Positions 1 through 8,348 are shown, numbered from the stretch's first letter. The stretch: 64,000 nt of DNA from Arthrobacter sp. Leaf137 (GCF_001423525.1 NZ_LMOI01000003.1:1-64000), one strand, 5' to 3'. Notes: generated by a model not told the origin, from the sequence alone. Numbers and translations: made by a program.

Positions 1-98
1 CTACCACGTGGACTGCAAGGACACCAAGATCCGCCAGACCGGCCGGAACCTACCACGTGGACTGCAAGGACACCAAGATCCGCCAGACCGGCCGGAAC
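1..98. repeat. 49-bp perfect tandem duplication at the window edge
   Basis: Bases 1-49 and 50-98 are identical, back to back. The unit length is not a multiple of three, so the second copy is shifted one frame relative to the first. Both copies encode the same peptide segment of a sugar-phosphate isomerase. Because this sits at the very edge, it may be a contig-join or assembly artefact rather than a real mutation. Confidence 0.95.
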
Positions 99-359
99 AC
101 CGTCCTCGGTTCCCACCTGGCCTGGGGCGACCCCCGCCGCGGCTGGGACTTCGTCTCTGCCGGCCGCGGCGACGTGCCCTGGGAAGCGTCCTTCCGGGCG
201 CTGGCCGCCATCGGCTACGACGGGCCCATCTCCGTGGAATGGGAAGACGCCGGCATGGACCGCCTCCACGGCGCCCCCGAAGCCCTCGCCGCCCTCAAAA
301 AATACGACTTCCCCGCCTCCCAGACCAGCTTCGACGCCGCCTTCAGCAGCAAGGACTGA
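50..359 (+). CDS. Sugar phosphate isomerase/epimerase, C-terminal fragment
   Basis: About 100 residues of the C-terminal part of an AP-endonuclease-2-like TIM barrel, the fold used by sugar phosphate isomerases and IolE/IolI-type enzymes. The segment has a HVDCKD strand, then SVEWEDAGMDR near the end, which is typical of the last metal-binding strand and helix in this family. The gene ends with TGA at 357-359. The upstream part lies outside the window, and the 49-bp duplication at 1-98 would put the missing part out of frame with this piece. The gene is therefore either broken or misassembled. The substrate cannot be told from the fragment. The TolB-like and Gfo/Idh/MocA genes downstream suggest an inositol or sugar catabolic locus, which is inference. 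Confidence 0.75.
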
Positions 360-392
360 GTACCGCCGGACCACCGGCCCGAAAGCAGGCAT

Positions 393-1274
393 GTGAACCG
401 CACCCTCCAACCCGGGCAGCGCAGCGAAGTGTGGATCGCCTCCGTCACCGGGGAATCAGAGCTGCTGTATTCCACCGGCGAAGTGCTGCTCGAGGCCTCC
501 AACTGGACCCTCGACGGCAGTTCGCTGGTGCTCAACGGGGACGGGAAGCTCTGGACCCTGGAGATCGCCTCGGCAACTCTTGCCCACGTTCCCCTCCGTG
601 GCGCCCGGGACGTGAATAACGACCATGTCCTGGCGCCCGACGGCAGGACCATCTTCTGTTCCGCGAACGACGGCCACATCTACCGGGCCGCGCTCACCGG
701 CGGCACGGCGGAGCAGGTCACCACGGAGGACGGCACCTTCCATTTCCTGCACGGCGTCAGCCCGGACGGAGCCGCACTGGCGTACGTCGGCATTGAAGCA
801 GGCGATTTCACGAAGCCCGGCAGGCTGATGACCATGGCGTCCGACGGCGGTGCTGCCGCGGCTTTGAACGTGGACAGCCACTGCGACGGGCCGGAGTACT
901 CACCGGACGGTTCCTGGCTGTACTTCAACACGGAGGCGTTCACGGGGCGGCCGGGGCACGCCCAGCTCGCACGCATACGTGTTGACGGAACAGGGCTGGA
1001 GCAGCTCCTGGAGTCCGGAACGGTCGACTGGTTCCCGCACCTGTCCCCCAGCGGCGCCTTCGCGGCGTACCTCCGCTTCCCCGGCGGAACCCAAGGCCAC
1101 CCCGCGGACCTTCCGGTCGCCGTCGTCCTCGTGTCCACCACTGCATGGGACCGGCCGCTCCATACGTGGCCCCTCTTTGGCGGCCAAGGTACGCTCAACG
1201 TCAACAGCTGGTCGCCCGATTCCGGCCGCTTCGCCTACATGGCATACCCCTTCCCTGATTCTGCAAAGGACTGA
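393..1274 (+). CDS. TolB-like beta-propeller protein (PD40 repeats)
   Basis: A 293-residue protein made almost entirely of WD40-like PD40 repeats. Successive blades carry SPDG/APDG-type turns, for example LAPDGRTIF, VSPDGAALAYV, YSPDGSWLYFN, LSPSGAFAAYL and WSPDSGRFAYM, giving roughly six blades. No signal peptide is visible, so a cytoplasmic location is likely. The start is GTG at 393, because an ATG two bases upstream runs directly into a stop. It sits 33 bp after the isomerase fragment and 3 bp before an oxidoreductase, all co-directional, so an operon is likely. Related proteins are often annotated as TolB or oligogalacturonate-lyase-like. The exact function here is unknown. Confidence 0.8.
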   Translation: MNRTLQPGQRSEVWIASVTGESELLYSTGEVLLEASNWTLDGSSLVLNGDGKLWTLEIASATLAHVPLRGARDVNNDHVLAPDGRTIFCSANDGHIYRAALTGGTAEQVTTEDGTFHFLHGVSPDGAALAYVGIEAGDFTKPGRLMTMASDGGAAAALNVDSHCDGPEYSPDGSWLYFNTEAFTGRPGHAQLARIRVDGTGLEQLLESGTVDWFPHLSPSGAFAAYLRFPGGTQGHPADLPVAVVLVSTTAWDRPLHTWPLFGGQGTLNVNSWSPDSGRFAYMAYPFPDSAKD

Positions 1275-1277
1275 CGC

Positions 1278-2291
1278 GTGACCAACAGCAACGGAACCTC
1301 CGACGGCCGCCTCCGGTGGGGCATCCTGGGGACTGGCTTCATCGCCGGACTGCAGGTCCCGGACCTGCAGGAGAACGGCTTCACCGTCCAGGCCGTGGGC
1401 TCCCGCACGGAGGAGTCCAGCAAGGCGTTCGCCGACGGGCACGGCATTTCCACCGCCCACGGGAGCTACGAGGACCTGGTGGCCGATCCGGACGTGGACG
1501 TTGTCTACGTCGCCACTCCGCACCCGTTCCACCACGCCAATGCCCTGATGGCGCTCAACGCCGGCAAACACGTGCTGGTGGAGAAGGCCTTCACCATCAA
1601 CGCCCGCGAGGCGCAGGAGATTGTGGACCTCGCAGCGGCCAAGGGCCTGGTGGTACTCGAGGCCATGTGGACGAGGTTCCTTCCCCACATGGCCCGGATC
1701 CGCGAGATCATTGGCCAGGGAACCATCGGCGAAGTCCGCAAGGTGCTGGCGAGCCACAACCAGGACCTGCCCAAGGATCCTGCCCACAGGCTGAACGACC
1801 CCGCCCTCGGTGGCGGAGCGCTGCTGGACCTGGGGATCTATCCCATCTCCTTCGCGTTCGACATCCTGGGCGCGCCGCAGCGGATCCTGGCCAGTGCGTC
1901 GAAGACTGTCACCGGGGTGGACCGCCAGACGTCGGCGATCTTCGAGTATGCAGGGGGTGCGCAGGCGATCGTTGACTGTGAGCTCGACGCCGCGAGCGCC
2001 AACCGGGCCCTGGTGATCGGAACGGAAGGCTGGATCGACATCGAGTCCACCTGGTACAACCCTGTTCCATTTACGGTGTTCGACGCCGCAGGAAACATGG
2101 TGGAACGGTTTGAGCAGCCGGTCAACGGCCGCGGGATGCAATACCAGGCCGCTGAGCTGGAGCGCCTGGCGGGTGCCGGCGGCACAGCGGGGAGCCTTCT
2201 TCCGCCCACCGAAACCGTGTCCATCATGGCGGCCATGGATGAGATCCGCCGCCAGATCGGGTTGGAGTACGACGCCGACACCCGGCCCTGA
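1278..2291 (+). CDS. Gfo/Idh/MocA family oxidoreductase
   Basis: A 337-residue NAD(P)-dependent dehydrogenase of the Gfo/Idh/MocA family, which acts on sugars, inositols and related polyols. The N-terminal Rossmann fold shows GILGTGFIAG. The conserved lysine region reads VEKAFTIN instead of the common EKP, which is typical of the trans-1,2-dihydrobenzene-1,2-diol dehydrogenase-like subgroup, and is followed by EAMWTRFLP. Start is GTG 1278, three bases after the TolB-like gene. It is the last gene of this plus-strand group and converges on the glycosyltransferase, with 13 bp between stops. The substrate is unknown. Confidence 0.9.
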   Translation: MTNSNGTSDGRLRWGILGTGFIAGLQVPDLQENGFTVQAVGSRTEESSKAFADGHGISTAHGSYEDLVADPDVDVVYVATPHPFHHANALMALNAGKHVLVEKAFTINAREAQEIVDLAAAKGLVVLEAMWTRFLPHMARIREIIGQGTIGEVRKVLASHNQDLPKDPAHRLNDPALGGGALLDLGIYPISFAFDILGAPQRILASASKTVTGVDRQTSAIFEYAGGAQAIVDCELDAASANRALVIGTEGWIDIESTWYNPVPFTVFDAAGNMVERFEQPVNGRGMQYQAAELERLAGAGGTAGSLLPPTETVSIMAAMDEIRRQIGLEYDADTRP

Positions 2292-2304
2292 CAGCCCGTC
2301 CCGC

Positions 2305-3174
2305 TTACGCCGGGCCACGGTTGAGCAAAACCTCGTAGGCCTCCACCCGACGGTCGGCCACGGTGGTGGGAGACTCCAGGTGGACCGCGCCCGACGGCAG
2401 GATGCCGGCGCCGCCGTACCGTTCCATGACCTGCCACTGGGCCAGTACGTCCTCGCCGGCGTGGTCGGCGGGCAGGCGGGTCCAGAAGCTGAACCCGCCT
2501 GCGCTGGTGAGCGCCTCCCTGCGGTAGAGGACGCAGCCACCGAGCCACGCCACCCGGTAGGGCAGCCACTGCCCGGGCTGGAGTTTCAGGTCCGCACTGA
2601 GGTGGCTCAGGTTGGCGGCGCTGTGCAGGGGCCACCGGTCAAATCCTGCATCTCCGGGGCGGATCTTCTCGGCACTCACTGGTCCGTCCCAGGCCTGGAA
2701 AACGGCAGTCTGCTCGGGCCTCCGGTCATTGAGGAAGGAAAGGCCCTGCGGGGCCATGCCCACGAAACCGCACCCCAGTTCGTCCAAGGCCCGGCTCAGC
2801 TGCTGGAGCGCTCCCGGTTCCAGCCACACGTCGTCATCGAGGAACAGGCACTGGTCCGCGGTTGCCTGGTCCAGCATGAACTGCCGGTGTTCGGCGAGGC
2901 CGCGGCGGGGCAGATGGCGCAGCCGCCTGACGCGTCGTCCCTGCGCCTCCAGCACCCGTGCCATGGCAGCGGCTGCCGGGTGCTCCCACCCTGGTTCACC
3001 GGCGGACTGGTCGCTGATCACCACGGCAAACGCCGGGTCGGACTGTCCGGCAAGTCCTGAGAGTGTGACAGCGAGTTCCGCCGGCCGGTCGCACGTGGGC
3101 ACCAGCACTTCCACCGTCACGGATTCGGGAAGGTCCACCTGCTGGGCCCACGCCTCTGACGATCTCCTGCTCAC
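2305..3174 (-). CDS. Family 2 glycosyltransferase
   Basis: A 289-residue GT-A fold glycosyltransferase. It has the N-terminal strand VEVLVPTCDRPAELAVTL, a metal- and nucleotide-sugar-binding DDDVW (DxD-type) near residue 110, and a C-terminal GGCVLYRREAL followed by AGEDVLAQW, which matches the acceptor/base region of GT2 enzymes. I place the start at GTG 3174, because GGAGGAG lies 7 bases upstream. The frame stays open to 3543, but that part is an antisense reading of the small acidic gene. No membrane segment is visible, so it is probably cytoplasmic or peripheral. It may modify cell-surface glycans. Acceptor unknown. Confidence 0.88.
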   Translation of the reverse strand: MSRRSSEAWAQQVDLPESVTVEVLVPTCDRPAELAVTLSGLAGQSDPAFAVVISDQSAGEPGWEHPAAAAMARVLEAQGRRVRRLRHLPRRGLAEHRQFMLDQATADQCLFLDDDVWLEPGALQQLSRALDELGCGFVGMAPQGLSFLNDRRPEQTAVFQAWDGPVSAEKIRPGDAGFDRWPLHSAANLSHLSADLKLQPGQWLPYRVAWLGGCVLYRREALTSAGGFSFWTRLPADHAGEDVLAQWQVMERYGGAGILPSGAVHLESPTTVADRRVEAYEVLLNRGPA

Positions 3175-3297
3175 AGTCCATCTCCTCCCACTTGTTGGGA
3201 TCATGGGCTCGGAAGCCTGCCCGCGCCTGGTCCGTTTCCGCCTGTCCCGTACCCAACCGGAGCGGCGGGTATGCCCGGCCGTGTTCCCGGGGACGGT

Positions 3298-3341
3298 AAA
3301 GGCCCCTGCCGCTGCTCCTTGCGGGAACAGTGGAAGGGGCC
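3298..3341 (-). terminator. Rho-independent terminator for the 3362-4685 operon
   Basis: On the minus strand an 18-bp arm beginning GGCCCCTTCCACTG pairs, with one mismatch and one G-U pair, with its partner across a 5-base loop (CGCAA). It is followed by TTTA. It lies 20 bases beyond the stop of the small acidic protein gene. Confidence 0.85.
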
Positions 3342-3361
3342 GTTGTACTGAAGCGGTGCTG

Positions 3362-3727
3362 CTAGCCGGCGTTGAACTCTTCGCCGCCGTCGTCCTTGGG
3401 CGACTTTTCCTGCGGAAGGTCGTTGCCACTGCCGTCCGGGACGCCCGCTGCTTCCTGCCCCGGTTCCGAGGAGGTGGGCGCGGACCCCTTGGAGTCGTCG
3501 TTGTTCTCGTCGATTTCGGCGGCGCTGGAGGGCAGGTCGACATCGCGCGCCACCTGCTCCTCTCCGCCGGGCTGCGGTTCGTTGGTGGCCGCGCCCTGGC
3601 CGCCCTGGCCGCCCTGCGGACCCTGGGTGGCCTGCTGGTCCTGCCCGCCCATTTCCTGCTCAGCGGTTGGAGTGCCGTAGCCGCCCGGGTCGGTCTCGGG
3701 TGCAGCGTGCTGGTTGTCCTGCGTCAT
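3362..3727 (-). CDS. Small hydrophilic glycine/glutamine-rich protein
   Basis: A 121-residue protein with almost no hydrophobic residues, rich in Gly, Gln, Glu, Asp and Pro (for example GGQDQQATQGPQGGQGGQG) and predicted to be disordered. The composition fits hydrophilins, proteins linked to water or osmotic stress, but no named family is recognised. It lies 43 bp after a general-stress-type SDR on the same strand and is followed by a strong terminator, so the two are probably co-transcribed as a stress operon. Start is ATG 3727 with GGAGGA just upstream. Function is inferred only from composition and context. Confidence 0.75.
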   Translation of the reverse strand: MTQDNQHAAPETDPGGYGTPTAEQEMGGQDQQATQGPQGGQGGQGAATNEPQPGGEEQVARDVDLPSSAAEIDENNDDSKGSAPTSSEPGQEAAGVPDGSGNDLPQEKSPKDDGGEEFNAG

Positions 3728-3770
3728 GGTTCCTCCTGTTTGCGTTGCGGTTGATTTGGTGTGAAGTGGG

Positions 3771-4685
3771 CTAGAGGCCCTTGCCCCCGGTCACCGGGAG
3801 TACTGCCCCGGAAATGTAGGAGCCGTCCTCGGAGGCGAGCAGCACATATGCCGCTGCCAGTTCGGCGGGTTGGCCAGCGCGCTCCAAGGGTGTGTCCTGG
3901 CCGAAGGACGGCAACTTGTCCGGCCATTCGGTGGCCGGAATCAGCGGAGTCCAGATAGGGCCGGGCGCAATGGCGTTGACCCGGATCCCCTTGGGCCCCA
4001 GTTCCTGGGCCAGCGCCTTGGTGAAGGCCACCTGGGCTGCCTTGGTCATGGCGTAGTCGATCAGGCCAGGGGACGGGTTGAAAGCCTGGATCGATGCGGT
4101 TGTGATGATTGAGGCGCCTGCCTTCAGGTGCGGAACGGCCGCCCGGGCCGTCCAGAGCAGCGAGTACAGGTTGGTCTTGAAGACCCTGTCGAACTCTTCG
4201 GTGGGCAGCGACTCGAGGCTGTCCCGGTTCTTTTGGTAGGCCGCGTTCAGCACCACCACATCCAGGCGGCCAAATTCGCTGGCGGCTTCGTCCGCGATCC
4301 GGGTGCTGAAGTCCTCCTCGCGCCCGTCGCCGGGGAACAGCAGCGCGCGGCGCCCCGCCTTGCGGATCCATTCCGCGGTGTCCTGGGCATCGTCCTCCTC
4401 TTCCGGGAGGTAGGAGATGGCGACGTCGGCCCCCTCGCGGGCGAAGGCGATGGCCGCGGCCTTGCCGATTCCGGAGTCGCCGCCGGTGATCAGGGCTGCC
4501 TTGCCTTCGAGCTTTCCATTGCCCTCATAGGACGCTTCTCCGTGGTCCGGCTTGGGATCCATGGGCGCGGTCAGGCCGGGCTGCTTCTGTTCCTGTTCAG
4601 GAAACGGCCCCGAATGGTAGCCACGCCGCGGGTCCTTGGGCTGGTCTGTCTGCTTGACTGTGTCCTGCTTGTCTGTGCCGCTCAT
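3771..4685 (-). CDS. SDR oxidoreductase, general stress protein 39 type
   Basis: A 304-residue short-chain dehydrogenase with the long hydrophilic N-terminal extension (about 60 residues, ending near PMDPKPDHGE) seen in the YhdG/GSP39 subgroup. The NAD(P) site is TGGDSGIGKA, and the catalytic set is Ser in TTASIQ and Tyr/Lys in YAMTK. The usual NNAG motif reads LNAAYQ, as is common in this subgroup. The C-terminus YISGAVLPVTGGKGL is standard. Members are induced by general stress, and their physiological substrate is unclear. It is the first gene of the minus-strand pair with the hydrophilic protein. An inverted repeat lies directly upstream (4712-4742). Confidence 0.9.
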   Translation of the reverse strand: MSGTDKQDTVKQTDQPKDPRRGYHSGPFPEQEQKQPGLTAPMDPKPDHGEASYEGNGKLEGKAALITGGDSGIGKAAAIAFAREGADVAISYLPEEEDDAQDTAEWIRKAGRRALLFPGDGREEDFSTRIADEAASEFGRLDVVVLNAAYQKNRDSLESLPTEEFDRVFKTNLYSLLWTARAAVPHLKAGASIITTASIQAFNPSPGLIDYAMTKAAQVAFTKALAQELGPKGIRVNAIAPGPIWTPLIPATEWPDKLPSFGQDTPLERAGQPAELAAAYVLLASEDGSYISGAVLPVTGGKGL

Positions 4686-4711
4686 AGTCCGCCTACTCAG
4701 TTGTCGGTTTC

Positions 4712-4742
4712 CGAAGAGCTTCGCCGGTATACCGGCTCTTCG
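4712..4742. promoter_or_regulatory. Overlapping inverted repeats upstream of the stress SDR
   Basis: CGAAGAGC (4712-4719) is the reverse complement of GCTCTTCG (4735-4742). Nested inside is a perfect 14-base palindrome GCCGGTATACCGGC (4723-4736). It lies 27-57 bp upstream of the SDR start and 150 bp upstream of the divergent membrane gene, so it could be an operator for either. No regulator is assigned. Confidence 0.5.
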
Positions 4743-4895
4743 AAGCTATCCCCCACGAAGGAACCAAGTCCACCGTTCAGAACCAATAATCAGTAAACTT
4801 ATCAAATACTGGTGTTGGCGCAACGTTGCTTTGTTTCTGGGTAGGTAAAGAGTAGGAAGGGAACAGGGGGCTGGCCGGGATTGGAGGACGCAGGA

Positions 4896-5408
4896 ATGTC
4901 AGAGGTGGAGGATTACACCGGCAGGACCGGGCGGAATGAAACCCGCGAGGAACAGCTGGACCGCAACTGGGCCGAGCTGCTGCAGGAGCTGAGGGTGCTG
5001 CAGACCGGCGTGCAGATCCTCGCTGGATTCCTGCTGACGCTCCCCTTCCAATCGCGGTTCGAGGACTTGGATGATTTCCAAGTCAACCTGTACCTCGCTA
5101 ACGTGGTGGTCGCCGCACTGACCACGGCCTTTATCCTCCTCCCCGTCAGCGTCCACCGCCGGCTGTTCCGGAAGCGGCTGAAGGAAACGCTGGTCTCCAG
5201 CGCGGACTCCATCACCAAGATCGCGCTTGGCGGGATCGCACTCCTCAGCGCCGGGACCGCCGCGCTGGTCTTCGACGTCACCGCGGGGCGGCAGGCCGGC
5301 CTGACCGCCGGAGGTGCCCTGCTGGCGGTGATGGTAGTCCTGCTGGTCTATGTCCCCATCCATCTCAACCGGAAGGCCGACGCCGGCAAACTCGACCGGA
5401 AGCTCTAG
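4896..5408 (+). CDS. DUF6328 family membrane protein
   Basis: A 170-residue protein with a charged N-terminal helix (TREEQLDRNWAELLQELRVLQTGVQIL) and about four transmembrane segments. The pattern matches the actinobacterial DUF6328 family, including the RVLQTGVQILAGFLLTLPF signature. I choose ATG 4896 because GGAGG lies 8 bases upstream; an in-frame TTG at 4881 lacks one. It is followed 15 bp later by another membrane protein, so an operon with 5424 is likely. Function is unknown. Relatives occur in general-stress neighbourhoods, which fits the adjacent SDR. Confidence 0.8.
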   Translation: MSEVEDYTGRTGRNETREEQLDRNWAELLQELRVLQTGVQILAGFLLTLPFQSRFEDLDDFQVNLYLANVVVAALTTAFILLPVSVHRRLFRKRLKETLVSSADSITKIALGGIALLSAGTAALVFDVTAGRQAGLTAGGALLAVMVVLLVYVPIHLNRKADAGKLDRKL

Positions 5409-5423
5409 GAAACGGAGTAGGAA

Positions 5424-6086
5424 ATGCGCAAATGGGCTAAAGAGCACGGGCTGCTCCTGGCAAATTTGGCCCTCTTCCTGGCGTTCTTCGGAGGCATGAT
5501 CCTGTCAGGGGCTGCCTCCTACAGCGAAGACCAGCAGGCCCATGGGGAACCGGCCGTAACAGTAGTCCAGTTCCTGGGCAGTGGAGAATTCCTGGAGGCC
5601 ACATTCGAAAACTGGGAGTCAGAGTTCCTGCAGATGGCCATGTACGTGGTGCTGACCATTTTCCTGTTCCAAAAGGGTTCGTCGGAGTCGAAACCCGTGG
5701 ACAAGAAAGCGCCGCAGGATGAAGACCCCCGCCACGCCGCTATCAGGAAGGCAACGCCCTGGCCGGTAAAACGCGGCGGGATGGCGCTCGGGTTCTATAA
5801 GCACTCGCTGTCCATCCTCCTGTTCGCGCTGTTCCTGGCCTCCTTCACCATGCATGGCGTGGGCGGAGCGGAGGCGTACAGCGAGGACCAGCAAAGCCAT
5901 GGCCAGCCCGCCGTGACCTTCCTGCAGTACCTCGGCACCAGCCGCTTCTGGTTCGAGTCGTTCCAGAACTGGCAAAGCGAATTCCTTGCCGTCGCCGTCC
6001 TGGTGGGTGCCTCCGTCTACCTGCGTGAGAAGGGCTCCCCGGAGTCCAAGCCGGTAGCTGAACCGCATTACGAGACCGGCGCCTGA
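5424..6086 (+). CDS. DUF6766 family membrane protein with internal duplication
   Basis: A 220-residue four-helix membrane protein of the DUF6766 type. The two halves are clear copies. Residues about 32-94 (SYSEDQQAHGEPAV, NWESEFLQMA, QKGSSESKPV) match about 151-213 (AYSEDQQSHGQPAV, NWQSEFLAVA, EKGSPESKPV). Each half has a helix, an extracytoplasmic loop with the SEDQQ element, a second helix and a charged tail. Start is ATG 5424 with TAGGAA upstream. It probably forms an operon with the DUF6328 gene. No biochemical role is known to me. Confidence 0.85.
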   Translation: MRKWAKEHGLLLANLALFLAFFGGMILSGAASYSEDQQAHGEPAVTVVQFLGSGEFLEATFENWESEFLQMAMYVVLTIFLFQKGSSESKPVDKKAPQDEDPRHAAIRKATPWPVKRGGMALGFYKHSLSILLFALFLASFTMHGVGGAEAYSEDQQSHGQPAVTFLQYLGTSRFWFESFQNWQSEFLAVAVLVGASVYLREKGSPESKPVAEPHYETGA

Positions 6087-6127
6087 GCTGCACGACTCCT
6101 TGAACCTGTCCACTAAGAGAGGAACAC

Positions 6128-6463
6128 ATGAGAACCGCACTGAAATCAGTCCTGCTCGCCCTGCTTCTGCTGGCCGCACCCGCACTCTCAGCCGGCGCGG
6201 CCTCTGCCACCCCGGCGCCGGCCGCCGCCACCGCGGCGGTTGGATTCAACGCCGGAGCCGCCGTACCGGCAGGAAACACTCCCACCCCGTCGCCCGGTGA
6301 CACATCGTCCACCGGCCCGGCCAACCCCGGAACCGGCGAATCGACGCAGAGCGAATCCACGCGGGTGAACTATGCGCCCTGGGTTATCGGCGGCATCGTG
6401 GTGGTGGTACTGATCGCGGTGCTGATCTGGAGCCGGCGCCGCAACAAGCCCTTCGTCGGCTGA
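6128..6463 (+). CDS. Small secreted protein with C-terminal membrane anchor
   Basis: A 111-residue protein. Residues 1-27 form a signal peptide with a likely AXA site (SAGAASA). A Pro/Thr/Ser-rich, low-complexity extracytoplasmic linker covers about 28-75. It ends with a transmembrane helix (PWVIGGIVVVVLIAVLIW) and a basic SRRRNK tail, giving a type I topology. There is no LPXTG-type motif before the helix. AGAGAGGA lies ahead of ATG 6128. It sits 5 bp before the MBL hydrolase. I do not recognise the family. Confidence 0.7.
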   Translation: MRTALKSVLLALLLLAAPALSAGAASATPAPAAATAAVGFNAGAAVPAGNTPTPSPGDTSSTGPANPGTGESTQSESTRVNYAPWVIGGIVVVVLIAVLIWSRRRNKPFVG

Positions 6464-6468
6464 TTCGC

Positions 6469-7212
6469 GTGATAACCCGCAACGTCGCCGATGGCATCCA
6501 TCTGATCAGCCATGCACACGTCAACTGCTACGTCGTGGAGGACGATGACGGGATTACCCTCGTGGACGCAGGACTTCCCAGCATGTGGCCCATGCTGCAG
6601 GAACTCTTAGACGCGTGCGGCCGCCGCCCGGACCAGGTCCGGGCAGTGGTGCTCACTCACGGCCACTTCGACCATGTCGGGTTTGCACTGCGCGCCCGCC
6701 GGGAGTGGCGCGTGCCGGTACTGGTTCACGGCGGGGATGCCCGCCTCGCCGCGCACCCCTACCGGTACAAGCCCCAGTGCAACCGTTTCCTGTATCCGCT
6801 GGGCCACCCGCGGTCCGTGCCGCTGTTGGGACGGATGGCGGCCGCGGGGGCGCTGAATGTGAAAGGCGTGCCGGACACCAGCCCGTTGGAAACCGGCGCT
6901 CCACTGCAGGTCCCGGGCCGCCCTACGGCCATCCATACACCGGGCCACACCGACGGCCACTGCATCCTGCATTTCCCTGACCGCGATGCCGTCCTTGCCG
7001 GAGACGCGGTTGTCACGCTCGATCCATACACCGGAAAGAGCGGCCCGCAGATCGTGGCTTCCGCCGCCACGAAAGACACGGCCCAGGCCTTGGCGTCACT
7101 GGCGGTGATCGCCGCCACCGGAGCCAGCACGGTCTTGACCGGGCATGGCGAACCGTGGACACGTGGGGCGAAGGCCGCCGTGAGCCACGCCCTGCAGGTG
7201 GGCGCCCACTGA
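6469..7212 (+). CDS. MBL-fold metallo-hydrolase
   Basis: A 247-residue metallo-beta-lactamase-fold hydrolase. Metal ligands are visible in order: THGHFDHVG (HxHxDH), HTPGHTDGH, the bridging Asp in AGDAVV and a late His in LTGHGEPW. This is a stand-alone MBL domain of the glyoxalase II-like group, without a lactonase or RNase signature, so the substrate is uncertain. Start is GTG 6469, five bases after the previous stop and without an obvious ribosome site, which suggests translational coupling. It converges on the glycerate kinase gene. Confidence 0.88.
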   Translation: MITRNVADGIHLISHAHVNCYVVEDDDGITLVDAGLPSMWPMLQELLDACGRRPDQVRAVVLTHGHFDHVGFALRARREWRVPVLVHGGDARLAAHPYRYKPQCNRFLYPLGHPRSVPLLGRMAAAGALNVKGVPDTSPLETGAPLQVPGRPTAIHTPGHTDGHCILHFPDRDAVLAGDAVVTLDPYTGKSGPQIVASAATKDTAQALASLAVIAATGASTVLTGHGEPWTRGAKAAVSHALQVGAH

Positions 7213-7223
7213 AGACGCGGAGA

Positions 7224-8348
7224 TTAGGCCCCTTCGAGGACCTGGCTGGTTGCCCAGGTGAGGTATTTGCCGGCGTTGGCAATGGCGTCTTCCGGGCTTG
7301 AGGCAACGTCCAGCAACTGGGCCGCGGCAACCACGCCGTGCCCGGTGAGGTCCTCGAGGGTCACCAGGATCCGTCCGGCCACCACAATGACGGGGATGCC
7401 ACGTTCGCGGGCAGCCTCGGCAAGCGCGATGGGCGCCTTGCCGGTCAGCGACTGGGAATCCATGGACCCTTCGCCCGTGATCACCAGGTCTGCGCCGGCC
7501 AGCTCGCCTGCCAGGCCGGTCAGGCCGGCCACCAGCGCGAAGCCGCCTTCCAGCGTGGCGTCGGTGTAAGCGAGGAACGACGCCGGGAAGCCGCCGGCGG
7601 CGCCGGCGCCGGGGACGTTCACGTCCCGGCCTGTCGCCTCCCGCAGGACTGACGCCCAGTTGCGGAGCCCGGCGTCGAGCAGTTCAACGGCATCATCGTC
7701 CGCGCCCTTCTGGGGTGAGAACACGTGCGCGGCGCCGGTGGGCCCGTAGAGCGGGTTGCGGACATCCACGGCGATCCGGAAAGTGGTGGCAGACAGCCGG
7801 GGATCGAGTCCGCTGGCGTCGAGCGAGACGACGTCGGCAAGCGAGCCGCCACCGAGCGGCACCACGTTGCCGGCCGAGTCGAGCGGTTTGAGGCCCAGCG
7901 CACGCAGGGCGCCGCTGCCGCCGTCGCTCATGGCCGAGCCGCCCAGGCCGAGCACGATCTCGGTGGCACCTGCCTCCAGCGCTGCCGCGATGAGCTGGCC
8001 GCAGCCGTAGCTGTGGGCACGGAGCGCGTTTTCCGGCGTGGGCTCCATCTCCGCCAGGCCGGAGGCCTGTGCCGTCTCGATCACCGCGGTGACCTTGCCG
8101 GCGTCGTCCTTGCGGATGGCCCACGCGGCACCCAGCGGAGCGAGGATGGGACCCACCACGGCGTTGAGACGCTCTTCGTAGCCTGCTGCAACGGCCGCCT
8201 CCAGGGTTCCCTCGCCCCCGTCGGCAATGGGGAACTGGGTGGCCACGGCGTCCGGGTACACGCGGAGGGCGCCTTCGGCGATAGCCGCGGCCGCCTCAGC
8301 CGCGGTGAGTGAACCCTTGAACTTGTCCGGAGCGATCAGAATGCGCAT
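7224..8348 (-). CDS. glxK: Glycerate kinase, type 1 (GlxK/GarK family)
   Basis: A 374-residue glycerate kinase that phosphorylates D-glycerate to 2- or 3-phosphoglycerate. Family landmarks are the N-terminus MRILIAPDKFKGSLTA, the DGGEGT element (ADGGEGTLEA), LGGSAMSDGGSG for nucleotide binding, and GEGSMDSQSLTGKAP near the C-terminus. I choose ATG 8348 because the protein then begins exactly with the family N-terminus. CATGAT lies six bases upstream and there is no ribosome site, so the mRNA may be leaderless. It would serve glycerate or glyoxylate catabolism. An SDR is 84 bp upstream on the same strand. Confidence 0.93.
   Translation of the reverse strand: MRILIAPDKFKGSLTAAEAAAAIAEGALRVYPDAVATQFPIADGGEGTLEAAVAAGYEERLNAVVGPILAPLGAAWAIRKDDAGKVTAVIETAQASGLAEMEPTPENALRAHSYGCGQLIAAALEAGATEIVLGLGGSAMSDGGSGALRALGLKPLDSAGNVVPLGGGSLADVVSLDASGLDPRLSATTFRIAVDVRNPLYGPTGAAHVFSPQKGADDDAVELLDAGLRNWASVLREATGRDVNVPGAGAAGGFPASFLAYTDATLEGGFALVAGLTGLAGELAGADLVITGEGSMDSQSLTGKAPIALAEAARERGIPVIVVAGRILVTLEDLTGHGVVAAAQLLDVASSPEDAIANAGKYLTWATSQVLEGA

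Noticed and set aside
8..619. Long open frame reading through the first duplicated copy
   Set aside because: It becomes arginine/proline-rich after the junction and is out of frame with the isomerase. It is a by-product of the 49-bp duplication.
900..2540. Long minus-strand frame opposite the TolB-like and oxidoreductase genes
   Set aside because: It is the antisense shadow of two genes with clear families and has no recognisable domain.
4801..4860. SigB-type promoter before the DUF6328 gene
   Set aside because: A GGGTAG string is present, but no GTTT element sits at the right distance.
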